DNA of 62,847 nt from an uncultured Alphaproteobacteria bacterium (GTDB taxonomy: Bacteria; Pseudomonadota; Alphaproteobacteria; Rhizobiales; Ancalomicrobiaceae), in assembly GCA_937919435.1 (NCBI GenBank), contig CALFRR010000110.1, forward strand, positions 1-62,847, given 5' to 3'. Below the pieces are notes generated by a model. It worked only from the letters and a program-made list of their open reading frames with translations. It had not been told where the DNA came from and did not search any database. The position numbers and the translations under genes are program-made. Below are positions 25,398 through 33,042 of the stretch, piece after piece. Numbering within the stretch: position 1 is the stretch's first letter; each line of letters opens with the position of its first letter.

Positions 25398-25928
25398 TCA
25401 GTCCTTGCGCAGAACGTCGCGACGCTCATAGACGTCGGCCGCCTCGCGGACGAAGCCGGCGCAGATCTTCGCCTGGTACTGGCCCTCGAGTTCGTCGGCG
25501 ATGGCGAGCAGTTCCGCCTTCGTCGAACGGTTCGGGCGCAGGGCGTTGTAGATCTCGAGGATCCGGGCGTCCGGAACCCGAGTCATCTCGCCGGCACGCC
25601 GCAGATTGCGGGCCATGTGCGGACGGTTGATGCTCTCGGCGATCTGGGCCTGGTACTCGAGCGTCTGGGGCGTGATGCGGATGTCGTCCGGCTTCACTTC
25701 ACCGGAGATGATCGCATCGAGGGTGATGTCGTTGAGCGATTTGCCGCTCGCCGTCTTCACCAGTTCCGGACGCTTGGCGGCCATCGGATAGTCTTTCCGA
25801 TAGTCGAGCTTCGCGCCCTTCTCGCCGCAGTAGCGTTCGGTCGGCGCCGCGGCGGGCTTGGCACCCGAGCCGTTGAGCTCGGCCAACACCTCGCGCACGA
25901 TGGCATTGATCAGGTCTTGCTGTGACAC
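25398..25928 (-). CDS. pduE: B12-dependent diol dehydratase small subunit
   Basis: A 176-residue gamma subunit of propanediol/glycerol dehydratase. The N-terminal helix QQDLINAIVREVLAEL is an encapsulation peptide, followed by a linker and the conserved core (KLDYRKDYPMAAKRPELV, ITPQTLEYQAQIAE, ALRPNRSTKAELLAIADEL). It starts with GTG; GAGGAG lies about ten bases upstream. Size and order (pduC-D-E, 20-bp-scale gaps) match known operons. Confidence 0.96.
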   Translation of the reverse strand: MSQQDLINAIVREVLAELNGSGAKPAAAPTERYCGEKGAKLDYRKDYPMAAKRPELVKTASGKSLNDITLDAIISGEVKPDDIRITPQTLEYQAQIAESINRPHMARNLRRAGEMTRVPDARILEIYNALRPNRSTKAELLAIADELEGQYQAKICAGFVREAADVYERRDVLRKD

Positions 25929-25951
25929 GGGAGTCGTCTCCTCATGGCTCG

Positions 25952-26623
25952 TCAGGCGAAGCGCACTTCGACGTCGACCGGCTTCTTCGACCGATCCACG
26001 AAGCTCGTCTCACGGATGTGGAAGACGGCGGCGATGGCCTGATACTTCGGCCGGGCCATCTGGTCGTTCTTCTGCTTCACCGGGTCGGGCGAGGCGCCCT
26101 TCGCGTAGCGGGCAGCATTGCGGCCGATGGCACGATAGGTCTCGAGATCGATCACCGGCGCCTGGGGGAACAGCTCGAGATTCTGCAGCGGCTGGAGGTC
26201 CCGCTGATGAATGACCGAGGTCCCGCGGGACTGAAGGCCGATGGCGACGCCGGACCCGGCGAGCTTGGCCCCGGCGAGGCCGACGAAGGCGACGTCCGAG
26301 GTGTGCCAGACACGGATCACCCGCGCCGAGCAGCCCTCTTCCTCGATGCCGGCGAGGATCTCACGCAGCACCGCCGCATGCGGGATGCCGGTGATCGTCT
26401 TCTGCTTCAGCTTGTCGCCGAAGGCCGGGGCGAGCGCCAGGACGACTTCCGTGGGCGAGGTGCCGGCCTTGGCCGGCGCTCCGTCACGAAGCGTCGCGGT
26501 GACGTCACCGCCGGGAACCCACGCGGCGACGGGCGCCGCGGCCGGAGCCGCCTCCGAGGCGGCGAGCTGCGCGAGGATCTCACGAACCGCGTCGCGGACG
26601 GCTGCTTCACTGATCTGGGGCAT
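25952..26623 (-). CDS. pduD: B12-dependent diol dehydratase medium subunit
   Basis: A 223-residue beta subunit. The encapsulation peptide is SEAAVRDAVREILAQLAAS, the best studied such signal in PduD proteins, followed by an Ala/Pro linker and the core (GTSPTEVVLALAPAFGDKL, VRIWHTSDVAFVG-like VIRVWHTSDVAFVGLAGA, LQNLELFPQAP). Together with PduC it forms the binding site of the cobalamin nucleotide loop. The ATG at 26623 is preferred over 26629 because AGGAGG then lies seven bases upstream. Confidence 0.96.
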   Translation of the reverse strand: MPQISEAAVRDAVREILAQLAASEAAPAAAPVAAWVPGGDVTATLRDGAPAKAGTSPTEVVLALAPAFGDKLKQKTITGIPHAAVLREILAGIEEEGCSARVIRVWHTSDVAFVGLAGAKLAGSGVAIGLQSRGTSVIHQRDLQPLQNLELFPQAPVIDLETYRAIGRNAARYAKGASPDPVKQKNDQMARPKYQAIAAVFHIRETSFVDRSKKPVDVEVRFA

Positions 26624-26643
26624 GTTCATCCCTCCTCGCCGTC

Positions 26644-28311
26644 TCAGAGGTCTTCAGGCTTGACGGCCTGACGGATGTTCTGGAGCTGGGCCCAGCGTTC
26701 ACCCTCGAGCCGATAGCCGGTGCCCGGACCCTGGTAATCGTTGAGGTCGTTGACCGCGGCGATGATGTTGAAGTCCTTGTCCAGGATCGCCGACGTGTGC
26801 AGGTAGTCGCCCGACACGCGCTGCTTCTGGATGCCGAGGACCGAGTTGGCGACGTCGGTGTACCCGCGCTTGGCGAGGGCCTTGACGATGTCGACGCCGG
26901 TCAGGCCGCGCTTCAGGAGGTCCTGAGCCGCCTTGGTGTCCTGCACCTTGTCGCGCGGAGGCATGTCTTCGCTCGAATAGGCGTAGGTCGCCGCCTCGAC
27001 TTCCTCGTCGGTGATCCGCGGCAGGCCGAGTTCCTCGTAGACCGCCTGGAGCGCCCGGGCCGCCTTGTTGCGGACCGCGACGATCTCCTCTTCCGAGGCC
27101 GGCTGCAGACCGGCGTCGACCCTGAGGTCGCGCTGGATGATCAGCCAGTCGTCGAGGTCGTCGGCGTCGACGTTCGAACCGGCGAACATGTTGTCCTGGT
27201 TCGGCGTGGCGCTGTAGCCCGAGCAGACGAGGTCGGTGCCCGGCAGGAACTGCATCAGCAGACGCGCCGTCCGACGCATGTCGGAATGCGAGAAGGTCTG
27301 ATCGTTGCCGGAGGCGACTTCGAGATCGAGGCAGGTGGTGACGAGGTTCTCGCCGAGCACCGCACGGATGCCGCCCGGCACACCGGCGGGAACGCCGATG
27401 CAGGAGATCGAGCCGTTCTGGAGACCCTGCACGCCGGCCGCCTTGGTCAGCATGATGCACTTGATCTCGAGGTACAGCATGGACTTGCCTTCGGCATAGG
27501 CCATCTGAACTTCGGAGCCGGTGCCGGAGGTGAAGCGCATCTTGATGCCGCGCGAGGCATAGGCGGAAGCGAGGAAGGACTTCGACCACGGCGTGTCGTC
27601 GCCGTCGATGAACACCCGCTCGGTGCCGTAGACCGACACCGTCTCGGCGTAGGCGGTCAGACCGCGCATGCCGAGCTGCAGCTCGATGGCTTCCTCGAGC
27701 GCGTCCTGCGAGAGGACGCCGGGACGCCCGACCTGGCCGCCGATGAGCAGCGAGATCGCGTTGAACGGCCCGTAGTTGAACACCGCGACGGTGGTCTCGA
27801 TCTCCGAGAAGCCGTAACGGGTGGCTTCGGCGGCGTCGGCGGCGAGCAGGATCGGGTTGTCCTGCGGGTTGGTGACGTGCGCCTGGTTCGACGGGGTGCG
27901 GCGGGCGCGCATCTTCTGCAGGCCCATCATCATCTCGACGACGTTCAGCTGGTCGATCACCGACACGATCTTGGCCGGGGTCAGACCCGAGAAGACCTTC
28001 ACGACCCGCTCGCGCGGTACGTTGATGTCGACGACCATGCGGGCGATGTCGACCGACGAGATCGCCATCATCTCTTCGGCGACCTTCGCGTCGATGCCGT
28101 AGGTGGCGATGAAGATCTCGTTGAAGTCGAAATCCTCACGCTTCCTGCCGTCCATCTCGACGATCACGCCGTTCTGGACCTTGATGCTCGGCGTCGGATC
28201 GTTGGGCGAACCCATCGCGATCATGCCGACCTCTGCCCACTCGGTCACGTACCCGTCCTTGTTGACGGGACGCTGCTCGAGGGAGAGGAACCTCTTGTGT
28301 CTCTTTGCCAT
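26644..28311 (-). CDS. pduC: B12-dependent diol dehydratase large (catalytic) subunit
   Basis: A 555-residue alpha subunit (Salmonella 554). It dehydrates 1,2-propanediol to propionaldehyde, or glycerol to 3-hydroxypropionaldehyde, by a radical mechanism in the BMC lumen. With a two-residue offset to the Klebsiella numbering, all substrate-contacting residues appear intact: His145, Glu172, Glu223, Gln298, Ser303, Asp337, Gln338, Ser364 and Phe376. AGGAGG lies seven bases before the ATG. The sequence by itself does not decide between propanediol and glycerol as preferred substrate; the nearby glycerol and propanediol dehydrogenases suggest glycerol is at least one. Confidence 0.97.
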   Translation of the reverse strand: MAKRHKRFLSLEQRPVNKDGYVTEWAEVGMIAMGSPNDPTPSIKVQNGVIVEMDGRKREDFDFNEIFIATYGIDAKVAEEMMAISSVDIARMVVDINVPRERVVKVFSGLTPAKIVSVIDQLNVVEMMMGLQKMRARRTPSNQAHVTNPQDNPILLAADAAEATRYGFSEIETTVAVFNYGPFNAISLLIGGQVGRPGVLSQDALEEAIELQLGMRGLTAYAETVSVYGTERVFIDGDDTPWSKSFLASAYASRGIKMRFTSGTGSEVQMAYAEGKSMLYLEIKCIMLTKAAGVQGLQNGSISCIGVPAGVPGGIRAVLGENLVTTCLDLEVASGNDQTFSHSDMRRTARLLMQFLPGTDLVCSGYSATPNQDNMFAGSNVDADDLDDWLIIQRDLRVDAGLQPASEEEIVAVRNKAARALQAVYEELGLPRITDEEVEAATYAYSSEDMPPRDKVQDTKAAQDLLKRGLTGVDIVKALAKRGYTDVANSVLGIQKQRVSGDYLHTSAILDKDFNIIAAVNDLNDYQGPGTGYRLEGERWAQLQNIRQAVKPEDL

Positions 28312-28342
28312 TTCGTCGCCTCCTCGGCGGGGCGGATCTGGA

Positions 28343-29131
28343 TCAGATGTACGGAACGCCGGCCGGCTTCGGCTCGTCGCCGAGCGACCCGAGCAACTTC
28401 ACGCCGATCTCGCGGGCGGTGATGATCGCCTGACGGACCGCACCGGCATCGCCGGAGAAGAAGCCGATCACTTCGTTGGAGAACGAGGTGCCGCTCGCCG
28501 GGCTGGCGAAGCCGATCAGTTCGACGTCGGCGGCCTTGACCGCGGCATCGACGATCTGCACGCCGATACCGGCGGGAGCGCCGACCGCGAGACCGAAGGC
28601 GCGCCCGATCGGGGCGTTGAAGGCCTTGTTGATCGCGTAGGAGGCGCGGGCGGTGTACTGCAGTTCGATGTGGCCGGCGTCGTTGGCCCACACGTCGCCG
28701 AAGGTCCGGTCGAGGTCCTTCAGGGCGACTTCGATGCCGCGACGGGCGTCGGAGACTTCTTCGGCACCGAGGATGATCAGCGAGCCGTGGCCGGCGCCGC
28801 CCTTGGTGTCACGGGCCAGTTCGATCTTCACCACTTCGGTGTTGGTCGCCTTGACCGCTTCGTCGATCGCCATGATCTGCGGGCCGGCGCCGGTACGGGC
28901 CGACAGGATGCCGATCGAGCGATACTTGGCGTCGAGGCCGAGCGCGGTGTGCAGCTTGGGATCGACGTTGGCGATCACCAGACCGATCGTGTCACCGATC
29001 GCGGTGCCGACGAACTCGGTCATGCCGATCTTGGGCTTGACCGGAGCGACCGGAGCGGCGGCGGGAGCCGGAGCCCCACCCACCTTCGACAGAACCTGCT
29101 GGACCAACTGGTCGAGGAGCTTTTCGTCCAT
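28343..29131 (-). CDS. pduB: BMC-T trimeric shell protein, PduB
   Basis: A 262-residue tandem BMC-domain protein. After an N-terminal amphipathic helix (DEKLLDQLVQQVLSKV) and Ala/Pro linker come two BMC domains (IGMTEFVGTAIGDTIGLVIA and IGVQIVDAAVKAADVELIGF). The trimer makes a pseudohexameric tile with a gated pore. The first 30-40 residues of PduB are known in Salmonella to link shell and cargo; the helix seen here fits that. It stands between pduA and pduC as in classical pdu operons. Confidence 0.95.
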   Translation of the reverse strand: MDEKLLDQLVQQVLSKVGGAPAPAAAPVAPVKPKIGMTEFVGTAIGDTIGLVIANVDPKLHTALGLDAKYRSIGILSARTGAGPQIMAIDEAVKATNTEVVKIELARDTKGGAGHGSLIILGAEEVSDARRGIEVALKDLDRTFGDVWANDAGHIELQYTARASYAINKAFNAPIGRAFGLAVGAPAGIGVQIVDAAVKAADVELIGFASPASGTSFSNEVIGFFSGDAGAVRQAIITAREIGVKLLGSLGDEPKPAGVPYI

Positions 29132-29163
29132 TTTCGTCTACCTCAGGAAGGAGCCGTACGCGA

Positions 29164-29451
29164 TCACGAGCGCTTCGGGAGAAGCAGTTCGGTGTCGGCA
29201 TGCGGACGCGGGATGACGTGGACGGAGACGACCTCGCCGACGCGCCGAGCAGCGGCGGCACCGGCATCGGTGGCGGCCTTCACGGCGCCGACGTCTCCGC
29301 GGACCATGACGGTGACCAGACCGGAACCGATCTTCTCCGTGCCGACGAGCGTGACGTTGGCGGCCTTCACCATCGCGTCGGCCGCCTCGATCATCGCGAT
29401 GAGCCCCTTGGTCTCCAGGAGACCGAGCGCTTCACCGGGGACTGTTGCCAT
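29164..29451 (-). CDS. pduA: BMC-H hexameric shell protein, PduA/PduJ-like
   Basis: A 95-residue hexameric shell protein. It starts with EALGLLETKGLIAMIEAADA after a short lead and has the pore loop KIGSGLVTV with the Ser that lines the propanediol-permeable pore in Salmonella PduA. The C-terminus HADTELLLPKRS is short. AAGGAG precedes the ATG. The gene starts inside the last 20 bp of the pduV frame. Only this untailed PduA/J-type protein is present; the second is the tailed version at 22236. Confidence 0.96.
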   Translation of the reverse strand: MATVPGEALGLLETKGLIAMIEAADAMVKAANVTLVGTEKIGSGLVTVMVRGDVGAVKAATDAGAAAARRVGEVVSVHVIPRPHADTELLLPKRS

Positions 29452-29929
29452 GTTCGTTTTCTCCTTCTCGACCCGCGAGGCACGAGCTCAGGCGCTGCCT
29501 CAACGCCGCCATGCCCGTTCCGAGGGTCGCGGAGACGGGATGGATTTCTCCTTTGACGCCCGCCTCCCGCAGGAGAGCGGCCGCCCGATCGGCATCGGCT
29601 TCGGGGAGGTCCGTCTTCGAGACGATGCCGAGCGCCGGTCGTGGAAACGTCAGTAGGTAGCCGGGCGGGAAGCACGTCCGCGGACGGGTCGCCTCCTGCA
29701 CGACGAGCAGGAGTTCGGCCTCGTTCGCCAGAGCCACCAGCCGATGGCGGAACCCCAGGATCTCCGCGTACTCGCCGGGCGTGTCGATCAGCCACTCCCC
29801 GTAGTCCGCGGTCTGCGTCTTGCGCACCGGCCCTTCGTCGCCGACCAGCGCGTGGAACAAGGTGGTCTTTCCCGCACCGACGGCCCCGATCAGCATGAAG
29901 CGTCGCGATGGGCGGCCGTCCGGCGGCAT
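29432..29929 (-). CDS. pduV: PduV/EutP-family GTPase-like protein
   Basis: A 165-residue P-loop protein with G1 motif MLIGAVGAGKTTL, G3-like DTPGEYAE and G4-like VSKTDLPEAD. The family (EutP/PduV) is small GTPase-like; Salmonella PduV is linked to positioning of compartments on filaments. Two tandem ATGs (29932, 29929) follow GAGGGAGG; the second has the better spacing. It lies six to nine bases after pduU and overlaps pduA. In Salmonella pduU-pduV are at the end of the operon; here they come first. Confidence 0.92.
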   Translation of the reverse strand: MPPDGRPSRRFMLIGAVGAGKTTLFHALVGDEGPVRKTQTADYGEWLIDTPGEYAEILGFRHRLVALANEAELLLVVQEATRPRTCFPPGYLLTFPRPALGIVSKTDLPEADADRAAALLREAGVKGEIHPVSATLGTGMAALRQRLSSCLAGREGENEHGNSPR

Positions 29930-29938
29930 CATCCTCCC

Positions 29939-30301
29939 TCAGCTCCTGGTGACCGGTGCCGGTTCGAAACCGAGCACCGTCTCGAGACCGCGGTTGGCGG
30001 CGCTGACCGCCACCTCGACCCCGACCAGTTCTCCGCAGATCACCAGCGTCCCCGAGAAACGATCGACGAAGCCGATCCGCACCGAGGCCGCCTTCATCGC
30101 CATGTCGGCAGCGATGATCGCGGTCTCGCCCGGGGTGACCGTCATGATCCCCACCGCGCTCGACCCATCGATACCGACGCGCTCGCACAGGTCGCGATCG
30201 GGATTGGCGATCACGTGCGCGATCGTCACCTGTCGACCGGGGACATATTCTTGAATGACCCGGCTGGTGACCTCGTCATGACGGAACGACTGCTTCGACA
30301 T
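29939..30301 (-). CDS. pduU: BMC-H permuted shell protein, PduU/EutS family
   Basis: A 120-residue shell protein. The first part RVIQEYVPGRQVTIAHVIA is the N-terminal strand that forms a beta-barrel plug over the pore in PduU, and the permuted BMC fold follows (AVGIMTVTPGETAIIAADMA, GTLVICGELVGVEVAVSAA). The open frame runs further upstream, but the ATG at 30301 gives the usual PduU start. It is the first gene of the long leftward operon; its weak ribosome-binding site may limit its level. Confidence 0.94.
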   Translation of the reverse strand: MSKQSFRHDEVTSRVIQEYVPGRQVTIAHVIANPDRDLCERVGIDGSSAVGIMTVTPGETAIIAADMAMKAASVRIGFVDRFSGTLVICGELVGVEVAVSAANRGLETVLGFEPAPVTRS

Positions 30302-30333
30302 GTTCGCCCCGACGGTGGTCTGCGTGTCCTGTG

Positions 30334-30362
30334 GTCTTAGGATCCGCGTCAACCGGCGGCAA
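30334..30362 (-). promoter_or_regulatory. Predicted promoter of pduU operon
   Basis: On the minus strand TTGCCG (30362-30357) and TAAGAC (30339-30334) are 17 bases apart, with a start near 30326 and a 25-base leader. Both boxes are weak, which suits an activator-dependent promoter. Confidence 0.35.
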
Positions 30363-30375
30363 TACGATAAGCGAT

Positions 30376-30394
30376 GGTGTTTGTGCACTAATCG
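30376..30394 (+). promoter_or_regulatory. 19-bp regulator site 1
   Basis: GGTGTTTGTGCACTAATCG. It matches site 2 (minus strand, 30428-30446) in 16 of 19 positions. It lies directly upstream of the predicted pduU promoter, centred about 59 bases before the predicted start. Candidate binding site of the AraC-output response regulator. Confidence 0.6.
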
Positions 30395-30427
30395 GTCGAC
30401 TCGACGCAGACCCCCGGGGGCGAGCGT

Positions 30428-30446
30428 CGAAAAGTGCAAAAACACC
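30428..30446 (-). promoter_or_regulatory. 19-bp regulator site 2
   Basis: On the minus strand this reads GGTGTTTTTGCACTTTTCG, in inverted orientation to site 1. Centre-to-centre distance is 52 bp, about five helical turns, so both sites face the same side of the DNA. Confidence 0.6.
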
Positions 30447-30724
30447 GGAGTTTCGTCGATTGTGGGGGGCGATTCCGCCCAATATCGTCGATGCTGTCCC
30501 CGACCCCGGTTTCGCGACGCGTTCCGGAGCGGTTAGATCGACGACCGGCCGCGGCGTATCCGCGCTCGCCGGACCGAGTAGTCTTGAATATTCGTGCTTC
30601 GATTTCGCCTGGGTCGAAATCGTCGGCAGAGAATTCGACCTCGCGGAACCGGTGGGTCGGACTCGGCGCACCCTCTCGGCCGTCGGCTCGCCCGATCGCC
30701 GTCCGCAGCCTATCGGAGATGACG

Positions 30725-31858
30725 ATGAAGGCCCTCGTCTACAAGGGATCCGGTGAGATCGCCTGGGAAGAATGCCCGCGGCCGCAGTTGCGCGAGCCGA
30801 CCGACGTCGTGGTGAAGATCACCAAGACGACGCTCTGCGGCACCGATCTCGCCATTCTCAAGGGCGGGGTGCCGACCGCCAAACCCGGGCGAATCATCGG
30901 TCACGAGGCGACGGCGCGGATCGTCGAGGTCGGCTCGGCTGTGTTCGACTTCAAGGTCGGCGACCGGGTGATCGTCCCCTGCACCACCTCCTGCGGCCGC
31001 TGCCCGGCCTGCAAGAAGGGGCTGTTCTCCTCCTGCGAACGCGGCGGTTGGATCCTCGGCAACACGATCGACGGTCTGCAGGCCGAATTCGCCTGCGTTC
31101 CCCACGCCGACACCAGCCTTCACCACATCCCCGACGGGATGGACGAGGAAGCGGCGCTGATGCTCGCCGACATCCTGCCGACCGGGCTGGAAGTGGGCGT
31201 GCAGAAGGCGGAGGTCGGGCTCGGCGACACGGTGGCGGTGCTCGGCGCCGGACCGGTCGGGCTCGCCACGATCATCGCGGCGAAGTTCTATTCGCCGGCC
31301 CGGATCATCGCGGTCGACCTCGACGCCAACCGGCTGGCGACCGCCCGCCGGCTCGGCGCCACCCACACCATCGACAACACCGACGGCAAGGCCCGGGAGA
31401 AGATCCTGGAGCTGACCGGCTGCAAGGGCGTCGACGTGGTGATCGAGGTGATCGGTCATCCCGCGACCTTCGAACTCGCCCAGCAGATCATCGGGCCGGG
31501 CGGCCGGATGGCCAACATCGGCATCTTCTCGAAGAGCGCGCCGCTCCAGAACCATCTCCTGTGGACGCGCAACATCACCCTGCGGATGGGCGTGGTGAAC
31601 ACCAACACGGTGCCTGCGCTGCTCAAGCTGATTTCCGCGGGCCAGCTCGATCCGACGGTGTTGATCACCCATCGCTACCGGCTCGACGAGATCCTCACCG
31701 CCTACGACGTGTTCCGCAACGCGGCGCGCGAGCAGGCGGTGAAGATCGTGCTGTCGGCCGACGACGAGGCGCCGGTCGGCGCGGCGACCGAAGACGACCG
31801 GATCCTGCAGACGGTGGTCGGCAAGGTCCTCGCCGCGCTCCGGGAGAGCGCCGGATGA
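30725..31858 (+). CDS. Zinc alcohol dehydrogenase (MDR) with C-terminal encapsulation-like helix
   Basis: A 377-residue medium-chain dehydrogenase. The catalytic zinc site is seen in TLCGTDLAIL and GHEATARIVEVG, the structural zinc site in SCGRCPACKKGLFSSC, and the Rossmann motif in VLGAGPVGLATI. The ATG at 30725 is chosen because GGAG lies six bases upstream. After the normal end of the domain there is a linker and a terminal helix DDRILQTVVGKVLAALRE that closely resembles encapsulation peptides. It stands in for PduQ (an iron enzyme) as an aldehyde reductase regenerating NAD in the lumen. It is the first gene of the rightward operon with pduW and eutJ. Confidence 0.92.
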   Translation: MKALVYKGSGEIAWEECPRPQLREPTDVVVKITKTTLCGTDLAILKGGVPTAKPGRIIGHEATARIVEVGSAVFDFKVGDRVIVPCTTSCGRCPACKKGLFSSCERGGWILGNTIDGLQAEFACVPHADTSLHHIPDGMDEEAALMLADILPTGLEVGVQKAEVGLGDTVAVLGAGPVGLATIIAAKFYSPARIIAVDLDANRLATARRLGATHTIDNTDGKAREKILELTGCKGVDVVIEVIGHPATFELAQQIIGPGGRMANIGIFSKSAPLQNHLLWTRNITLRMGVVNTNTVPALLKLISAGQLDPTVLITHRYRLDEILTAYDVFRNAAREQAVKIVLSADDEAPVGAATEDDRILQTVVGKVLAALRESAG

Positions 31859-33042
31859 TCCTGGTCCTCAACTGCGGCAGTTCGAGCCTGAAGTACCAAC
31901 TGTTCGACGATGCGCTCGAACGGGTGGTCGCCAAGGGCCTGGCGTCGCGGATTGGCGAGGCGACGGGACGCATCGAACACACGAACGGGGACGCGAAGTC
32001 CGCCGACGACGTCGTCATGCCGGATCACCGCGCCGCCTTCGCCGCGATGATCGCGCGGCTGACGCCGGCGATCGGCTCCTCGGTGGTGACCGGGGTCGGC
32101 CACCGGGTGGTCCACGGCGGCGACGCCTTCTCCGCCTCGGTGGTGATCGACGAATCCGTCATCGCACGAATCGGCTCGTTCGTGCCGCTCGCGCCCTTGC
32201 ACAATCCGGCGAACATCACCGGAATAGTGGAAGCGCGCAGGGTGTTCCCAGCGGCCACCCACGTCGCCGTCTTCGACACTGCCTTCCATCAGACGATGCC
32301 TCAGGCCGCCCATGTCTACGGGCTGCCGTGGTCGCTCTACGAGACCCACGGCATCCGACGCTACGGCTTCCACGGCACCTCCTGCCGGTTCGTCGCGGCC
32401 CGCGCCGCCGCGTTCCTCGGCCGGCCGCTCGCCGAGACGAAGCTGGTCGTCTGCCACCTCGGCAACGGGGTGACGATCGACGCGGTGGACGGCGGCCGAT
32501 CGATCGACACCAGCCTCGGCTTCGGCACGATCTCGGGTGTGACGATGGGGACGCGGTCGGGCGACTTCGATCCGATCCTGATCCTCCACCTCGCCCGCAG
32601 CCTCGGCATGGAGCTCGCGGCGATCGACCGGATGATCCACAAGGAGAGCGGCCTCCTCGGGGTGAGCGGCGTCGGCAACGACATGCGCGAGGTGATCGCC
32701 GGGATGAACGCCGGCAACCCGCGTTGCCGTCTCGCCTTCGAGATGTTCTGCTACCAGGTGCGCAAGTACGTCGGCGCCTATGCGGCGGCGATGGGAGGGA
32801 TCGACGCGGTGGTGTTCACGGCCGGGATCGGCGAGAACAGTGCCGAGGTTCGGGCCGAGATCTGCCGGGGGCTGGAGTTCCTCGGGATCCGGCCGGACGA
32901 GGCGGCGAACGCGGCGACGCGGGGCCGGATCGGCTCGATCGGCCGCGCCGACGCCACCACCGCGGCCCTGGTGGTACCGACCGACGAAGAGCGGATGATC
33001 GCCATCGACACCCGCGAACTGATGAGCGACGGACCGGCATGA
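31855..33042 (+). CDS. pduW: Acetate/propionate kinase
   Basis: A 395-residue ASKHA-fold kinase, starting MILVLNCGSSSLKYQLFD and containing FHGTSCRFVAARA, VCHLGNGVTIDAVDGG and FTAGIGENSAEVRAEI, the phosphate-, metal- and nucleotide-binding motifs. It makes ATP from propionyl- or acetyl-phosphate supplied by PduL, probably in the cytoplasm, since no encapsulation helix is visible. ATGA overlap with the alcohol dehydrogenase upstream and eutJ downstream. The pduW name follows its place in the pathway; the sequence alone does not separate it from AckA. Confidence 0.94.
   Translation: MILVLNCGSSSLKYQLFDDALERVVAKGLASRIGEATGRIEHTNGDAKSADDVVMPDHRAAFAAMIARLTPAIGSSVVTGVGHRVVHGGDAFSASVVIDESVIARIGSFVPLAPLHNPANITGIVEARRVFPAATHVAVFDTAFHQTMPQAAHVYGLPWSLYETHGIRRYGFHGTSCRFVAARAAAFLGRPLAETKLVVCHLGNGVTIDAVDGGRSIDTSLGFGTISGVTMGTRSGDFDPILILHLARSLGMELAAIDRMIHKESGLLGVSGVGNDMREVIAGMNAGNPRCRLAFEMFCYQVRKYVGAYAAAMGGIDAVVFTAGIGENSAEVRAEICRGLEFLGIRPDEAANAATRGRIGSIGRADATTAALVVPTDEERMIAIDTRELMSDGPA

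Larger units (their letters stand above)
30302..30724. promoter_or_regulatory. Divergent control region of the BMC locus
   Basis: A 423-bp gap between the leftward pduU operon and the rightward alcohol dehydrogenase operon. It contains two related 19-bp sites in inverted orientation and a candidate pduU promoter next to them. The half near the alcohol dehydrogenase has an 8-bp palindrome GAATATTC at 30586-30593 but no convincing promoter. No gene is seen. Confidence 0.65.

Noticed and set aside
30302..30724. A sigma54 promoter for the pdu operon
   Set aside because: The TGCAC-containing repeats superficially resemble a -12 element, but GG to GC spacing is 7, not 10, on either strand.
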